Shown here: positions 1 to 9,019 of the stretch, piece by piece
Layout: every line of letters begins with the position of its first letter
How positions within the stretch are numbered: position 1 is the stretch's first letter
Assembly: GCF_003443735.1 (NCBI RefSeq)
Contig: NZ_CP031969.1
Coordinates: 8,308,001-8,372,000, forward strand
Source: Streptomyces sp. CC0208
GTDB lineage: Bacteria > Actinomycetota > Actinomycetes > Streptomycetales > Streptomycetaceae
Reading direction: 5' to 3'
DNA: 64,000 nt
Program-made: the position numbers and the translations under genes
Notes under the pieces: generated by a model
Told to the model about the DNA's origin: nothing
Seen by the model: the letters and a program-made list of their open reading frames with translations, nothing else
The model's database searches: none

Positions 1-422
1 ACCAGGTCCGGATGGATGCGAATCGCCTGGTCCATGGCCCCTTCCGTCCACGGGCGCATCATCCCCTGATACCGGGCCAGCTCAGCGGGGTCGGTCACCA
101 GGCGGGCGTATCCCGTCACCACCACGCTCCAGCCCAGATGTGTGTCCGGGGCGATGTCGTCGGCCTCGTAGGCGACGACGACTCCGGGGCCGTCGGTCTG
201 CCGGGCGTGCGAGGTCAGGGCCGCGGCCTCGTGGGTGCGGATGACGATGTCACCGCCGTCCAGGACGTGGTTGACCGGGCGGACGGTCGGCAGGGCGTGC
301 TGGGTGAAGACGATCCGCCCCAGAGAAACGCTGCCCAGCAGGCGAAGCGCCTCGACACTGTCGAGTTCGACGCGGCGGCGTGGTTCCACCGTGGTCGGCC
401 GGTGATTGTTGTCCTGGTCCAT
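1..422 (-). CDS. Pyridoxamine 5'-phosphate oxidase family protein (partial, C-terminus off the window)
   Basis: About 140 N-terminal residues are visible, starting at the ATG complementary to 420-422; the rest lies beyond base 1. After a hydrophilic start (MDQDNNHRPTTVEPRRR) comes LLGSVSLGRIVFTQ, then LPTVRPVNHVLDGGDIVIRT and later GWSVVVTGYARLV. This is the beta-strand pattern of the split-barrel flavin-binding fold of small 'pyridoxamine oxidase family' proteins. Family members bind FMN, F420 or haem, and many are stress or hypoxia-associated proteins of unknown substrate. It lies downstream of ppdK in the same direction, with a 165-base gap holding a dyad at 553-568. The fold assignment is firm; cofactor and reaction are unknown. 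Confidence 0.8.
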   Translation of the reverse strand, partial: MDQDNNHRPTTVEPRRRVELDSVEALRLLGSVSLGRIVFTQHALPTVRPVNHVLDGGDIVIRTHEAAALTSHARQTDGPGVVVAYEADDIAPDTHLGWSVVVTGYARLVTDPAELARYQGMMRPWTEGAMDQAIRIHPDL

Positions 423-552
423 GACGGGCTTCCGTTGGCGTGCGTTCGAGGGTGTGCTGCTCACTGCTGGGTCGGGATAGGGCCGGAGCGACACCGCGGG
501 GGATCGGCGCCGCTCCTTGAGTTCACTGTCCCCCGAACCGCGACCCCTTCGT

Positions 553-568
553 AGGGCCGATGGGCCCT
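553..568. promoter_or_regulatory. GGGCC-type inverted repeat upstream of the PNPOx-family gene
   Basis: AGGGCC-GATG-GGCCCT is a perfect 6-base inverted repeat about 130 bases before the start at 422. A closely similar dyad lies upstream of ppdK (3385-3398) and another beside the gene ending at 55663. From memory, response regulators of the DevR/DosR/OsdR type bind GGGxC...GxCCC dyads in actinobacteria, so this is a candidate binding site. Assignment to that regulator is inference. Confidence 0.4.
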
Positions 569-587
569 GGTGTCGGCCCAGGCGGCC

Positions 588-3275
588 TCATCGGCTGTCA
601 CTTGCCTCGCTCGCGGGCAGAGCGGCCCGACCTGCTTCCAGCCGGGCCACCGGGACCCGGAACGGCGAGCAGGAGACGTAGTCCAGGCCTGTGGCGTGGA
701 AGAAGTGGACGGACTCGGGGTCGCCGCCGTGCTCGCCGCAGACGCCGATCTTCAGGTCGGGGCGCGTGGCCCGGCCTTCGTCGACGGCGATCCGGACCAG
801 GCGGCCCACGCCGTCACGGTCGATGGTCTCGAAGGGCGAGGCCGGGAAGACGCCCTTGTCGAGGTAGGCGGAGAAGAAGGCCGCCTCGACGTCGTCGCGG
901 GAGAAGCCCCAGGTGGTCTGGGTCAGGTCGTTCGTACCGAAGGAGAAGAACTCCGCCTCCTCGGCGATCCGGCCGGCGGTGAGCGCGGCGCGGGGCAGTT
1001 CGATCATCGTGCCGACCGGGCACCGCACGGGGACGCCGGACTCCTCGGACACCTCTGCGAGCACCCGCTCGACTTCCGCGCGCTCGATGCGCAGTTCCTC
1101 CACAGCGCCGACGAGCGGCACCATGATCTCGGCGCGTGGTGCGCCACCGGCCCGCGTACGGGTCACGACGGCCTCGGCGACGGCTCGTACCTGCATGGCG
1201 ACCAGACCCGGAACCACCAGTCCCAGGCGCACGCCCCGCAGGCCCAGCATCGGGTTCTCCTCGTGCATGCGGTTCACCGCGTCGAGCAACTCCACCTCGT
1301 GCGTCTCCGGTTGCCGGCCGCGGGCCTCCGCGGTGGCGATGCGTACGGTGAGGGCGGTGCGGTCGGGCAGGAACTCGTGCAGCGGCGGGTCCAGCAGCCG
1401 GACGGTGACGGGCAGGCCGTCCATCGCCTCCAGGATGCCGACGAAGTCCTGTCGCTGCAGCGGCAGAAGAGCCGCCAGCGCCTGCTCGCGCTCGGCGTCG
1501 TCCCGGGCCAGGATCATGTCCTCGACCAGCTTGCGGCGCTCGCCGAGGAACATGTGCTCGGTGCGGCACAGCCCGATGCCCTGCGCTCCGAACCGGCGGG
1601 CGCGCCGCGCGTCCTCGGGGGTGTCGGCATTGGCCCGCACCTCCAACCGCCGTACGGAGTCGGCCCGTTCGAGGGCGCCTGCCACCGCCGCCACGACGCC
1701 GTCGGACTGCTCGCCGGTCTCCAGGTACCGCATCGCCTCGGAGGCGACCAGCGGAACCGCGCCCGCGTACACCGTTCCGGCGGAGCCGTCCACGGAGATG
1801 ACCGTGCCTTCCTCGACGACGACTCCGGCGCGGGTGGTGCAGCGCCGGGCCGCGGTGTCCACGGTGAGTTCCTCGGCCCCGCACACACAGACCTTGCCCA
1901 TACCGCGGGCCACGACGGCCGCGTGGCTCGTCTTTCCGCCCCGGCTGGTCAGCACGGCTTCGGCGGCGACCATGCCGGGGAGGTCGTCGGGGGTGGTCTC
2001 CTGGCGGACGAGCACCACTTTCTCGCCGGTGGCGGCCCGCCGTACGGCCTCGGCGGAGTCGAACACCGCCGCGCCGACCGCCGCACCCGGGGAGGCAGGG
2101 AGGCCGTGGGCGAGTGCCTCGCCGGTGGCGTCGGTGTCGAAGCGGGGGAACATCAGCCGGGCCAGGGCGTCCCCGCTCACCCGGGCCAGCGCCTCCTGCG
2201 GAGTGATCTGGCCTTCCTCCACCAGTTCGGCGGCTATGGCGAACGCGGCTTCGGCGGTGCGCTTGCCGACCCGGGTCTGCAGCATCCACAGCGTGCCGCG
2301 TTCGATGGTGAACTCGATGTCGCACAGGTCGCGGTAGTGCCGTTCCAGGCGCTCCATGTGGTCGCGCAGCCGCCGGTGGGAGTCCGGGTCCAGCCGCTCC
2401 AGGTCCGTCAGCGGCACGGTGTTGCGGATACCGGCGACGACGTCCTCGCCCTGGGCGTTGGCCAGGTAGTCGCCGTACAGGCCGGGCCGCCCGGTGGCCG
2501 GGTCGCGGGTGAAGGCGACGCCGCTGCCGGAGTCGGCGCCGAGGTTGCCGTACACCATGCGCTGCACGGTGACCGCCGTTCCCAGGTCGTCGGGGATGTG
2601 CTCTCGCCGACGGTAGAGGCGGGCGCGCTCGCCGTTCCAGGACCGGAACACCGCGAGGATCGCGAGCCGCAGTTGTTCGGCGGGTGACTGGGGGAACACA
2701 TGGCCCGTCTCGTCGAGGATCAGCCGCTTGTACGTCTCCACCAGGCCGGCCAGGTCGTAGGCGTCCAGATGCAGGTCGTCGGGGGCCTCGCGAGCCTCCT
2801 TGAGCAGGGCCATGGCCTCGTCGAACGCGGCTGCGTCGACGCCCATGACCGTACTGCCGAACATTTGAACGAGCCTGCGGTAGGAGTCCCAGGCGAAGCG
2901 ATCACTGCCGGACGTCTTGGCGAGGCCCAGGACGGAATCGTCGTTCAGGCCGATGTCCAGGACGGTCTCCATCATGCCGGGCATGGAGAACCGCGCCCCG
3001 GACCGGACCGACACCAGCAGCGGATCACCCCGCTGGCCCAGGCGGCGCCCCGCGGAGTCCTCCAGCGCGGTCAGGTGCCGGGAGATTTCGGCCGACATGC
3101 CCTCCGGCTCGGCACCGGTCGCGAGGAAGGCCCGGCAGGCGTCGGTGGTCACGGTGAAGCCCGGCGGGACCGGCAGTCCCAGGCGGGTCATCTCGGCCAG
3201 GTTGGCGCCCTTGCCGCCCAGCAGTTCCGCCATGTCCCTGCGGCCCTCACGGAAGTCGTACACGTAATGGACCAT
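588..3275 (-). CDS. ppdK: Pyruvate, phosphate dikinase
   Basis: This 895-residue protein interconverts pyruvate, ATP and phosphate with PEP, AMP and pyrophosphate. The N-terminal ATP-grasp part begins at MAELLGGKGANLAEM (about residues 15-29). The phosphohistidine domain has GGKTSHAAVVARGMGKVC near residue 445. The C-terminal PEP/pyruvate barrel has GIGLCRTEHMF, FFSFGTNDLTQTTWG (about 780) and VCGEHGGDPES with its acid/base cysteine (about 845). The length is normal for the family. I chose the ATG complementary to 3273-3275 because GAGGAG sits 8 bases before it and MVHYVYDF is the usual N-terminus; the open frame extends 36 codons further upstream. In other actinomycetes ppdK is often found with dormancy or hypoxia genes, which fits the neighbours here. 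Confidence 0.96.
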   Translation of the reverse strand: MVHYVYDFREGRRDMAELLGGKGANLAEMTRLGLPVPPGFTVTTDACRAFLATGAEPEGMSAEISRHLTALEDSAGRRLGQRGDPLLVSVRSGARFSMPGMMETVLDIGLNDDSVLGLAKTSGSDRFAWDSYRRLVQMFGSTVMGVDAAAFDEAMALLKEAREAPDDLHLDAYDLAGLVETYKRLILDETGHVFPQSPAEQLRLAILAVFRSWNGERARLYRRREHIPDDLGTAVTVQRMVYGNLGADSGSGVAFTRDPATGRPGLYGDYLANAQGEDVVAGIRNTVPLTDLERLDPDSHRRLRDHMERLERHYRDLCDIEFTIERGTLWMLQTRVGKRTAEAAFAIAAELVEEGQITPQEALARVSGDALARLMFPRFDTDATGEALAHGLPASPGAAVGAAVFDSAEAVRRAATGEKVVLVRQETTPDDLPGMVAAEAVLTSRGGKTSHAAVVARGMGKVCVCGAEELTVDTAARRCTTRAGVVVEEGTVISVDGSAGTVYAGAVPLVASEAMRYLETGEQSDGVVAAVAGALERADSVRRLEVRANADTPEDARRARRFGAQGIGLCRTEHMFLGERRKLVEDMILARDDAEREQALAALLPLQRQDFVGILEAMDGLPVTVRLLDPPLHEFLPDRTALTVRIATAEARGRQPETHEVELLDAVNRMHEENPMLGLRGVRLGLVVPGLVAMQVRAVAEAVVTRTRAGGAPRAEIMVPLVGAVEELRIERAEVERVLAEVSEESGVPVRCPVGTMIELPRAALTAGRIAEEAEFFSFGTNDLTQTTWGFSRDDVEAAFFSAYLDKGVFPASPFETIDRDGVGRLVRIAVDEGRATRPDLKIGVCGEHGGDPESVHFFHATGLDYVSCSPFRVPVARLEAGRAALPASEASDSR

Positions 3276-3384
3276 GACGCTGCACTCCTCGGGTCGACGG
3301 GCTCGGTTCGCACTTCGGTCACGACACAGCCCCAGCGTCGAACGGCGCCGGCGTGCCCGGCAGGTGCTGTCCGTCCCCTTCACA

Positions 3385-3398
3385 GGGCCGAACGGCCC
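3385..3398. promoter_or_regulatory. GGGCCG-AA-CGGCCC dyad between ppdK and the histidine kinase gene
   Basis: A perfect inverted repeat GGGCCG-AA-CGGCCC stands 110 bases upstream of the ppdK start and about 180 bases before the divergent kinase gene. It shares the AGGGCCGA core with 553-568. It is a plausible OsdR/DevR-type site. The 299-base interval 3276-3574 otherwise shows no gene. Confidence 0.4.
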
Positions 3399-3574
3399 AG
3401 TGCGTCGGTGGGGTGAAGGCAGGCGCCCGTCAAGCGTCAGTTCACGGGGGAGGCGGCCACCGGGCCTGCTGCCGCCGGGGCCGAACCCATATCGTCCCCC
3501 CTCGTCGGCCGGTAGCGTGACCCCTAACTGAAGCGGCTGGTGTCAGCCTGCCCGAGAGATCGGAGGAGGCGCTG

Positions 3575-5305
3575 GTGGCAAGCCCCGAAGAGCCTCAGGC
3601 GGCCCGCATACGACTGCCGCATCTGCAGCTGGACGAACTGCTTGAGGAACTGCAGGCGCGGCTGGACGCCGCCCGTGGCACCCGGGACCGGGTGCACAGC
3701 CTGTTGGAAGCGGTGCTTTCGGTCGGCCGGGAGCTGGATCTGGAACAGGCGCTGTACAGCATCGTCGAAGCCGCGGCGGCGCTGGTCGACGCCGAGTACG
3801 CGGCGCTCGGCGTGATCGATCCGGACGGCCGGCGACTGTCCGCCTTCCACACGATCGGGGTCACCGAGGAACAGATCACCCGGATCGGCTCCTTCCCTGA
3901 GGGCCACGGCATCCTCGGCGAGCTGATCAGCCATCCCGAGCCGCTGCGGCTGACGAAGATCTCCGAGCACCCGGCCTCGTACGGCTTCCCGCCCAACCAC
4001 CCGCCGATGAACACCTTCCTCGGCGTCCCCATCCGGGTGCGCGACCAGATCTTCGGCAACCTGTACCTCACCGAGAAACGCGGAGGGGCGCAGTTCGACC
4101 AGGAGGACGAATCGGTCCTGTCGACCCTGGCCGTCGCCGCGGGCGTCGCCATCGACAACGCCCGCCTCTACGAGCAGTCCCGGCTGCGGGAACGCTGGCT
4201 GCGGGCGAACGCCGAGATCACGCACAGCCTGATGTCCGGCGGAGGGCGCACCGAGGTGCTCGGCCAGATCGCCGAGCGGGCCGCCGAGATCACTGGATCG
4301 GCACTGTCCGCGGTCGCGCTGCCCATGGAGGACACCGGATCACTCGCCGTGGAGATCGCCGTCGGGATGGACGCCAAGGCGCACCAGGGGCTCGTGCTGC
4401 CCCTGGACAGGACCTTGATGGGGCTGGCCTTCTCGAGCGCCGCCCCGGCGGTCAGCGCGGACGTCTCCCACGACAATCGGATCTCTCCGGAGCCCCCTCG
4501 CTTCCAGGGCCTCGGCCCCGCCGTGGCCGTGCCCATCGGCACGAGCGAAGAAGGAGTCCGAGGCGTGCTCCTGCTGGCGCGCAGTTCCGGCAGACCGGAG
4601 TTCTCCCCGACAGAGACCGAAACCCTGCAGGCCTTCGCCGCACAGGCCGCCGTCGCGATGGAACTCGCGGAACGACGTCAGGACGCGGAGGAGGTCGCGG
4701 TACTCAAGGACCGCGACCGGATCGCCCGGGACCTGCACGACCTTGCCATCCAGAGGCTGTTCGCCACAGGCATGACCCTGCAGAGCGCGGGCCGCTTCAT
4801 CGAACACCCCGAGGCATCCGAGCGCGTGGTGCGAGCGGTGGACGACCTCGACGAGACCATCAAGATCATCAGATCGACGATCTTCGGCCTGCGCTCACGT
4901 GAGGGCACCGACGGGACCGGACTGCGGGCGCGCGTGGTGCGGATCGCGGGCGAGGCGGCGCCAGTCCTGGGCTTCGCGCCCAGCGTGCGACTGGAGGGGC
5001 TGGTCGACACCGACGTACCGCGGGAGATCGCCGAGCACGTGGTGGCCGTGCTCTCCGAGGCACTGACCAACATCGCCCGGCACGCCCAAGCCGGGCGCGC
5101 CGACGTCGTCCTCACGGCCGACTCCCGCCAGGTCCGCCTCACGGTCACGGACAACGGCACCGGTATCTCTCCCGACGGGCGCCGCAGTGGGCTGCTCAAT
5201 ATGGCGGAACGTGCCGAACAGCTGGGCGGGAAGATGGAGTTGAGCAGTCCAGCCGACGGCGGTACCAGGTTGGTGTGGTGGGTGCCGAAGCCGAACGTGT
5301 CGTAG
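3575..5305 (+). CDS. GAF-domain sensor histidine kinase, DosS/DevS-like
   Basis: This 576-residue soluble two-component kinase has a short N-terminal helix and two GAF domains (about 40-200 and 215-370). Next is a HisKA_3 dimerisation segment with DRIARDLHDLAIQRLF (phospho-acceptor His near 388), then an HATPase domain with EALTNIARHA (about 495) and DNGTGI (about 527). This order is that of DevS/DosS kinases, which sense redox state, O2, NO or CO through the first GAF domain and phosphorylate a NarL-type regulator. Whether this GAF binds haem cannot be judged by eye. The start is a GTG with GGAGGAGG at 3562-3569. No response regulator gene is adjacent: an IS3 remnant follows directly. The expected partner lies elsewhere or was lost. 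Confidence 0.9.
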   Translation: MASPEEPQAARIRLPHLQLDELLEELQARLDAARGTRDRVHSLLEAVLSVGRELDLEQALYSIVEAAAALVDAEYAALGVIDPDGRRLSAFHTIGVTEEQITRIGSFPEGHGILGELISHPEPLRLTKISEHPASYGFPPNHPPMNTFLGVPIRVRDQIFGNLYLTEKRGGAQFDQEDESVLSTLAVAAGVAIDNARLYEQSRLRERWLRANAEITHSLMSGGGRTEVLGQIAERAAEITGSALSAVALPMEDTGSLAVEIAVGMDAKAHQGLVLPLDRTLMGLAFSSAAPAVSADVSHDNRISPEPPRFQGLGPAVAVPIGTSEEGVRGVLLLARSSGRPEFSPTETETLQAFAAQAAVAMELAERRQDAEEVAVLKDRDRIARDLHDLAIQRLFATGMTLQSAGRFIEHPEASERVVRAVDDLDETIKIIRSTIFGLRSREGTDGTGLRARVVRIAGEAAPVLGFAPSVRLEGLVDTDVPREIAEHVVAVLSEALTNIARHAQAGRADVVLTADSRQVRLTVTDNGTGISPDGRRSGLLNMAERAEQLGGKMELSSPADGGTRLVWWVPKPNVS

Positions 5306-5344
5306 CTCTGCATGGCGGGGGCGCAGACGAAGAGGCGTCCGTGA

Positions 5345-5649
5345 CCAAGACCCGTCCTTTTCCCGGCAGATGCGCCTGTGACAGATAGGCCGCGGCCCGC
5401 CGCAGGACCTCGTTCTCCTGCTCCAGCAGCTTGATCCGGCGACGCGCTTCCCGAAGCTCGGCACTCTCCTGGCTGGTCGTTCCGGGCTTGGTTCCGTCGT
5501 CGATGTCCGCGCGATGCATCCATTTCCACAACGTCATCGGGTGGACTCCGAAGTCGGTGGCCCACCTGCTCGACCGTCACACCCGGGCCGCGGTTCCTCG
5601 CGACCCGCACGACGTCCTGGCGGAACTCTTCCGGATAAGGCTTGGGCAC
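5345..5649 (-). mobile_element. IS3-family transposase OrfA remnant, frameshifted
   Basis: Reading from the GTG at 5649, VPKPYPEEFRQDVVRVAR and GVTVEQ match the start of an IS3-type OrfA. The frame is then lost at the ccc run 5561-5563. One extra base moves the continuation (DFGVHPMTLWKWMHRADID, SAELREARRRIKLLEQENEV, LRRAAAYLSQAHLPGK) into another frame. The HTH and leucine-zipper-like parts of OrfA are therefore recognisable but split. The OrfB integrase (DDE) part is absent: homology stops near 5350, just before the stop of the convergent histidine kinase gene. I see no terminal repeats. This is a dead fragment, likely a scar of the event that trimmed this island. Confidence 0.82.
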
Positions 5650-5705
5650 AGCGGCATCCTTTCCACCCGCCCTACAGGGCAAGCCAGTTCAGATGTCACC
5701 CGATC

Positions 5706-6116
5706 GTGCGGCAGACCCCGGCCCCGGCCGGTCCCGTCGTGCTGGTCGGCGACCACGCCCTGACGGCGCGGGCAGCGGAGTTCGCCTTCGCCGAGGTGTC
5801 CGTCCGTGGTGTGGACCTGGTGGTGTTGGCCACGACGAAGACGCGAAAGGCCTCCCGGCACCACGAGTTCACCCATGCTTCGTCGTCGCTGGGGGAGAAG
5901 TATCCGGACGTCAGCCTGCACTACGCCTGCGTCCGCTGCGGAATCCGCCGAGCACTCGTGAAAGCGAGCGCCGAATCCCAGCTTGCCGTGGTCGACGCGC
6001 AGGACCGTGATGGTCTTCGTGGTGGTCTTGCGGGAATGTTGGGGAACTCGGTCAGCCGGGCGACACTCCGCCGCTCGGACTGCCCCGTCACTGTGATCTG
6101 CGGCAGGGGACGGTGA
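5706..6116 (+). pseudogene. Universal stress protein fragment (single degraded Usp domain)
   Basis: The frame from about 5706 reads GPVVLVGDHALTARAAEFAF, then SVRGVDLVVLAT. It ends GMLGNSVSRATLRRSDCPVT before VICGRGR and the stop. These match the first strand/helix and the last strand of a Usp domain (normally VVGVDGS... and GSVS..VLR.A.CPVVVV). The ATP-binding G-2xG-9xG(S/T) motif is damaged, the start region is fused to the transposase scar, and no good ribosome site precedes the GTG at 5706. Typical actinomycete dormancy Usps have two domains of about 290 residues, so this looks like the C-terminal half of a broken gene. Confidence 0.65.
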
Positions 6117-6274
6117 CCTCGGCGCGAAGTGGTTCGGCTCTGGCCGGTGCCACGAACTCGTGGGGGCGGACAGGTTCCGACGCCGAAGGGCGCGGTTTGG
6201 ACGGTGTGGGCGCTGTACAGATAAGGGCGGCAACAGCCCGTGCACGATCGAGGATGCGGCCACCAGCGCGATGA

Positions 6275-6940
6275 TCACGTCCGCTCTTCCGGAGCGGTCG
6301 TCTCCGAGCCGCCTTGGTCCAGGCGGAATGGTGGGTACTTGTCCGTCATGAGAGCGGAGTAGGCGGTGACGCGGAGGACCCAGCGGTTGAGGCCGATGAT
6401 CAGGTCGAACAGATCCTTCGGATACTTCTCGGTGAAGGCCAGGATCACGGCCGCGATGACCGTCAGCAGGGCGATCAGGCCACCGGACCACCAGCCGAGG
6501 TGGGCGCCGCCGAGGAAGAAGCCGATGACCATGTAGTGCGGGATGGCCAGGAGCCACCACTTCACCAGCACCAGGCCGCGCGAGAGCTTCTCCGGGTAGG
6601 CGATGTCCAGCCGCGCCGGGTAGTCCGGTTCCTCGCCCAGGCTGAACGGGGGATACCGGTCGGTGCCCAGGGCATCGTATGAGTAGTACGAGACCCTCCA
6701 ACTCCAGCGCAATACTCCTAGGTTGAAGTCGAACAGGGCACGGGGATAGCGCTCGGTGAACAGGATGGCGAAGAACGCGATCACGGTCACCACGGTGAAA
6801 GCGATCCAGAGGAAGAACAGCACCACGTAGTGCGGAATGGCGAGGATCCACTTCACGAGCCACAACCATCGGGACAGTGGCGACTCGATACGAGCGTTCA
6901 CCTGGACCGGGCGGTCGTGGAATGCAATTGGAGTCGGCAT
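6275..6940 (-). CDS. DUF4389 membrane protein with internal duplication
   Basis: This 221-residue integral membrane protein consists of two repeats of about 100 residues. Each has a VKW-x-LAIPHY segment, a membrane span, and FTE(R/K)YP..LFD followed by RW.(W/L)RV.(S/A)Y and DRYPPF or DKYPPF. The spans include LFFLWIAFTVVTVIAFFAIL and ALLTVIAAVILAF. The function of DUF4389 is unknown; such genes often stand beside Usp, alcohol dehydrogenase and dormancy genes in streptomycetes. The ATG complementary to 6938-6940 was chosen (MPTPIAFHDRPVQVN) because upstream codons have no family-like sequence; GGGAGGGAG lies about 10 bases before it. The gene appears intact although its flanks carry broken genes. 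Confidence 0.85.
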   Translation of the reverse strand: MPTPIAFHDRPVQVNARIESPLSRWLWLVKWILAIPHYVVLFFLWIAFTVVTVIAFFAILFTERYPRALFDFNLGVLRWSWRVSYYSYDALGTDRYPPFSLGEEPDYPARLDIAYPEKLSRGLVLVKWWLLAIPHYMVIGFFLGGAHLGWWSGGLIALLTVIAAVILAFTEKYPKDLFDLIIGLNRWVLRVTAYSALMTDKYPPFRLDQGGSETTAPEERT

Positions 6941-7139
6941 GGTGATCAGCTCCCTCCCCCCGGCGTATGCGTCGCTGGGCGGCCTCATGACCAGCCTGGC
7001 TGCTTCCGCTCCGGCTCGCGAGGGCAGACGGGTCCGTTCCGGTGGCCTATCGACCGGTCCCTGGTGCACAAGCGGTACCCGGGGCTGTCATAGCCGAGCA
7101 CGATAAAGCTGCCGTGACGCACGGTGCGGTGGACTGCTC

Positions 7140-7340
7140 GGCAGGAAGGGCCCCACCAGCTGATGTGGATCAACAACGTGCGCATGCCGGCCGCCGGCCG
7201 CCGGCCACCTGCCCTGTGGCGTCCATGGTCACCCGTACATTCCCGCTGGCCCGTATGAAGGAGGCCTGCGAAGCCTTCTCTCGAGCCGCGGACAGCGGTG
7301 CGCTCAAGGTCGTTCTTCGGCGGGGAGCAGCACGATGCCC
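7140..7340 (+). pseudogene. Zinc-dependent alcohol dehydrogenase, C-terminal remnant
   Basis: Two pieces in different frames match the end of a medium-chain zinc alcohol dehydrogenase. MWINNVR begins at 7163. The segment MVTRTFPLARMKEACEAFSR, then AADSGALKVVL, ends near 7318 and corresponds to the usual ...FPLDRM.EAYD.F.RAADTGALKVVL tail. The catalytic and Rossmann domains are missing and a deletion/frameshift separates the two pieces. Only a relic remains. Bases 7341-7519 hold nothing I recognise. Confidence 0.6.
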
Positions 7341-7519
7341 TGACAGTCCGGGCGTCATAACAGGACGAAGTGGCGGCCCAAAGCCGTGCACGGCGGCGCC
7401 ACCGCACCCTGCTGCCGACGACGAACTTGTGGAGGTCCATCTGCCGGGGCGGCACACAGTGAGCACGACGACGTTGTCCGGCTGCTCCGACGAGTGAACC
7501 GGAAACGGACGCGGAGGAG

Positions 7520-7860
7520 CCGTGCCACCTCACCGGATCGGCACCGCTCCGTCGTCAACCGGGTGAGACTGGGCTCAGCCATGCGGAGGCGGCGCGTCGC
7601 CTGCCTCGATACGGTCCTAACGCAGGGATCGCCGAACACGCCGACCCCCTGTCCGCACGTGGCGGTGCAGCTCCGCAGTCCGCTGAGCATGGTCCTGCTC
7701 GCGGCCCTCGACCTGACCCTGGCCGATCGGCGACCACGTCGTGGTCTCGCTCGTCATCGTGGCAAATACGGCCGTCGGCGTGGCGCAGGGGATTGGATCT
7801 GGTCAGGCGGTCGCAGCGCTGTCGGTACCGAGCGCGCTTGTCCGCCGTGACGATGCCGAG
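7520..7860 (+). pseudogene. Cation-transporting P-type ATPase, N-terminal remnant
   Basis: Three short stretches in successive frames together match the start of a P2-type cation ATPase. These are TGLSHAEAARRLPRYGPNA (from about 7565), QLRSPLSMVLLAALDLTLAD (from about 7670) and GDHVVVSLVIVANTAVGVAQ (from about 7730), followed by GIGSGQAVAAL. They correspond to the cation-transporter N-terminal helix pair (L...EA..RL..YGPN), the first membrane spans and the start of the actuator domain. Two frameshifts and truncation after about 110 residues make it non-functional. The phosphorylation and nucleotide domains are absent. Confidence 0.65.
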
Positions 7861-7886
7861 ACCTGGCGGGTTTCCTGTGCTCGAGT

Positions 7887-8900
7887 TCAGTCGTTGTCGG
7901 GCGCCATCGAGACCACGACCTTGCCGGCCTTGGTGCGGCCCTGTTCGACGTACGCCAGAGCCTCGAGCGTCCGGTCGAACGGGAAGGTGCTGTCGACGAC
8001 CGGGTGGAGCTTCCCGCTGTCGTAGAGGGCACCGAGCTTGCGCAGCTGGGAGCCGTCGGCCCGCATGAACAGGAACTCGTAGCGCACGCCCAGCGCCCTG
8101 GCCCTCTTGCGGATCTTACGACTGAGCACGCTCATGACCAGGCCCAGGAATGACGGGGCGCCGAGCTGTTTGGCGAACGCGGCGTCCGGCGGACCGACGA
8201 CACTGATGGCCAGACCGCCGGGCTTCAGAACGGTCAGCGACTTCTCGAGGTTCGCTCCGCCCAGGGAATCCAGCACCACGTCGTAGCCGGACAGCACCTT
8301 CGAGAAGTCTTCCTTGGTGTAATCGACGACGACGTCGGCTCCGAGGCTCCTGACCAGCTTCTCCGCGTCGGCGCTCGCGGTCGTGGCGACCGTGGCGCCG
8401 AGGTGCCTGGCGAGCTGGATGACCGTCGAGCCGAGGCCACCGGCACCGGCGTGGATGAGTACCTTCTGCCCCGGCTGCACGTGAGCCCGGTCGACGAGGG
8501 CCTGCCAGGCGGCCAGGGCCACCAGCGGCACGGCGGCCGCTTCCTGGAAGGTGAGGGAGGCCGGCTTGGGAGCGACGTCGTCCATGTCGATCGCGATGAA
8601 CTCCGCGAAGGCGCCGATCCGCAGGTCGCGCGGACGGGCGTAGACCTCGTCGCCGACTTCGAGGCCGTGTACGGCGGAGCCGACCCGCGTCACGACGCCG
8701 GCCACGTCGTGGCCGAGCACGAATGGACGCTTGTACTTCAGGAGCTGCTTGAACTCCCCGTTGCGGACCATTTTGTCCAGCGGATTGATACTGGCGGCGC
8801 TCACTCTGACCAGGACGTCACGGTCTCCGACCGCGGGCTCGGGTACGTCCGCGGCGTGCGCGCCGTCCTTGCCGTACTTCTCGACGACGAATGCCTTCAT
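7887..8900 (-). CDS. NADP-dependent oxidoreductase, MDR superfamily (quinone oxidoreductase-like)
   Basis: This 337-residue medium-chain dehydrogenase/reductase is of the zinc-free quinone oxidoreductase type. MKAFVVEKYGKDGAHAADVP starts the GroES-like domain. Later come NPLDKMVRNG, FVLGHDVAGVVTRVG, the nucleotide-binding GAGGLGSTVIQLARHLGA (about 150-167) and a C-terminal substrate domain ending GKVVVSM. No structural-zinc cysteine cluster is visible. It probably reduces a quinone, enone or similar carbonyl with NADPH; the substrate is unknown. The ATG complementary to 8898-8900 is preceded by GAAAGGCGG. Its promoter region faces a broken HxlR gene and holds a sequence repeated at 12849-12883, suggesting control by an HxlR-type regulator. 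Confidence 0.9.
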   Translation of the reverse strand: MKAFVVEKYGKDGAHAADVPEPAVGDRDVLVRVSAASINPLDKMVRNGEFKQLLKYKRPFVLGHDVAGVVTRVGSAVHGLEVGDEVYARPRDLRIGAFAEFIAIDMDDVAPKPASLTFQEAAAVPLVALAAWQALVDRAHVQPGQKVLIHAGAGGLGSTVIQLARHLGATVATTASADAEKLVRSLGADVVVDYTKEDFSKVLSGYDVVLDSLGGANLEKSLTVLKPGGLAISVVGPPDAAFAKQLGAPSFLGLVMSVLSRKIRKRARALGVRYEFLFMRADGSQLRKLGALYDSGKLHPVVDSTFPFDRTLEALAYVEQGRTKAGKVVVSMAPDND

Positions 8901-9019
8901 GCCCGGCCGCCTTTCTGTGGGGTTCCCCGACATTTGATGTGATTCTTCGGGCAAGTCACCCTGCGCGCCCGTTCGCGTGCGGTCGGAATGGGGTGTGCCG
9001 ACCGTGACGTTACTCCCTG

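Noticed and set aside
570..2687. 705-codon plus-strand open frame opposite ppdK
   Set aside because: It has the composition of reverse-complemented coding DNA and contradicts the unmistakable ppdK motifs.
3276..3383. 36-codon N-terminal extension of ppdK
   Set aside because: The extension is Arg/Ser-rich and unlike the family, while GAGGAG and the canonical MVHYVYDF start lie at 3275.
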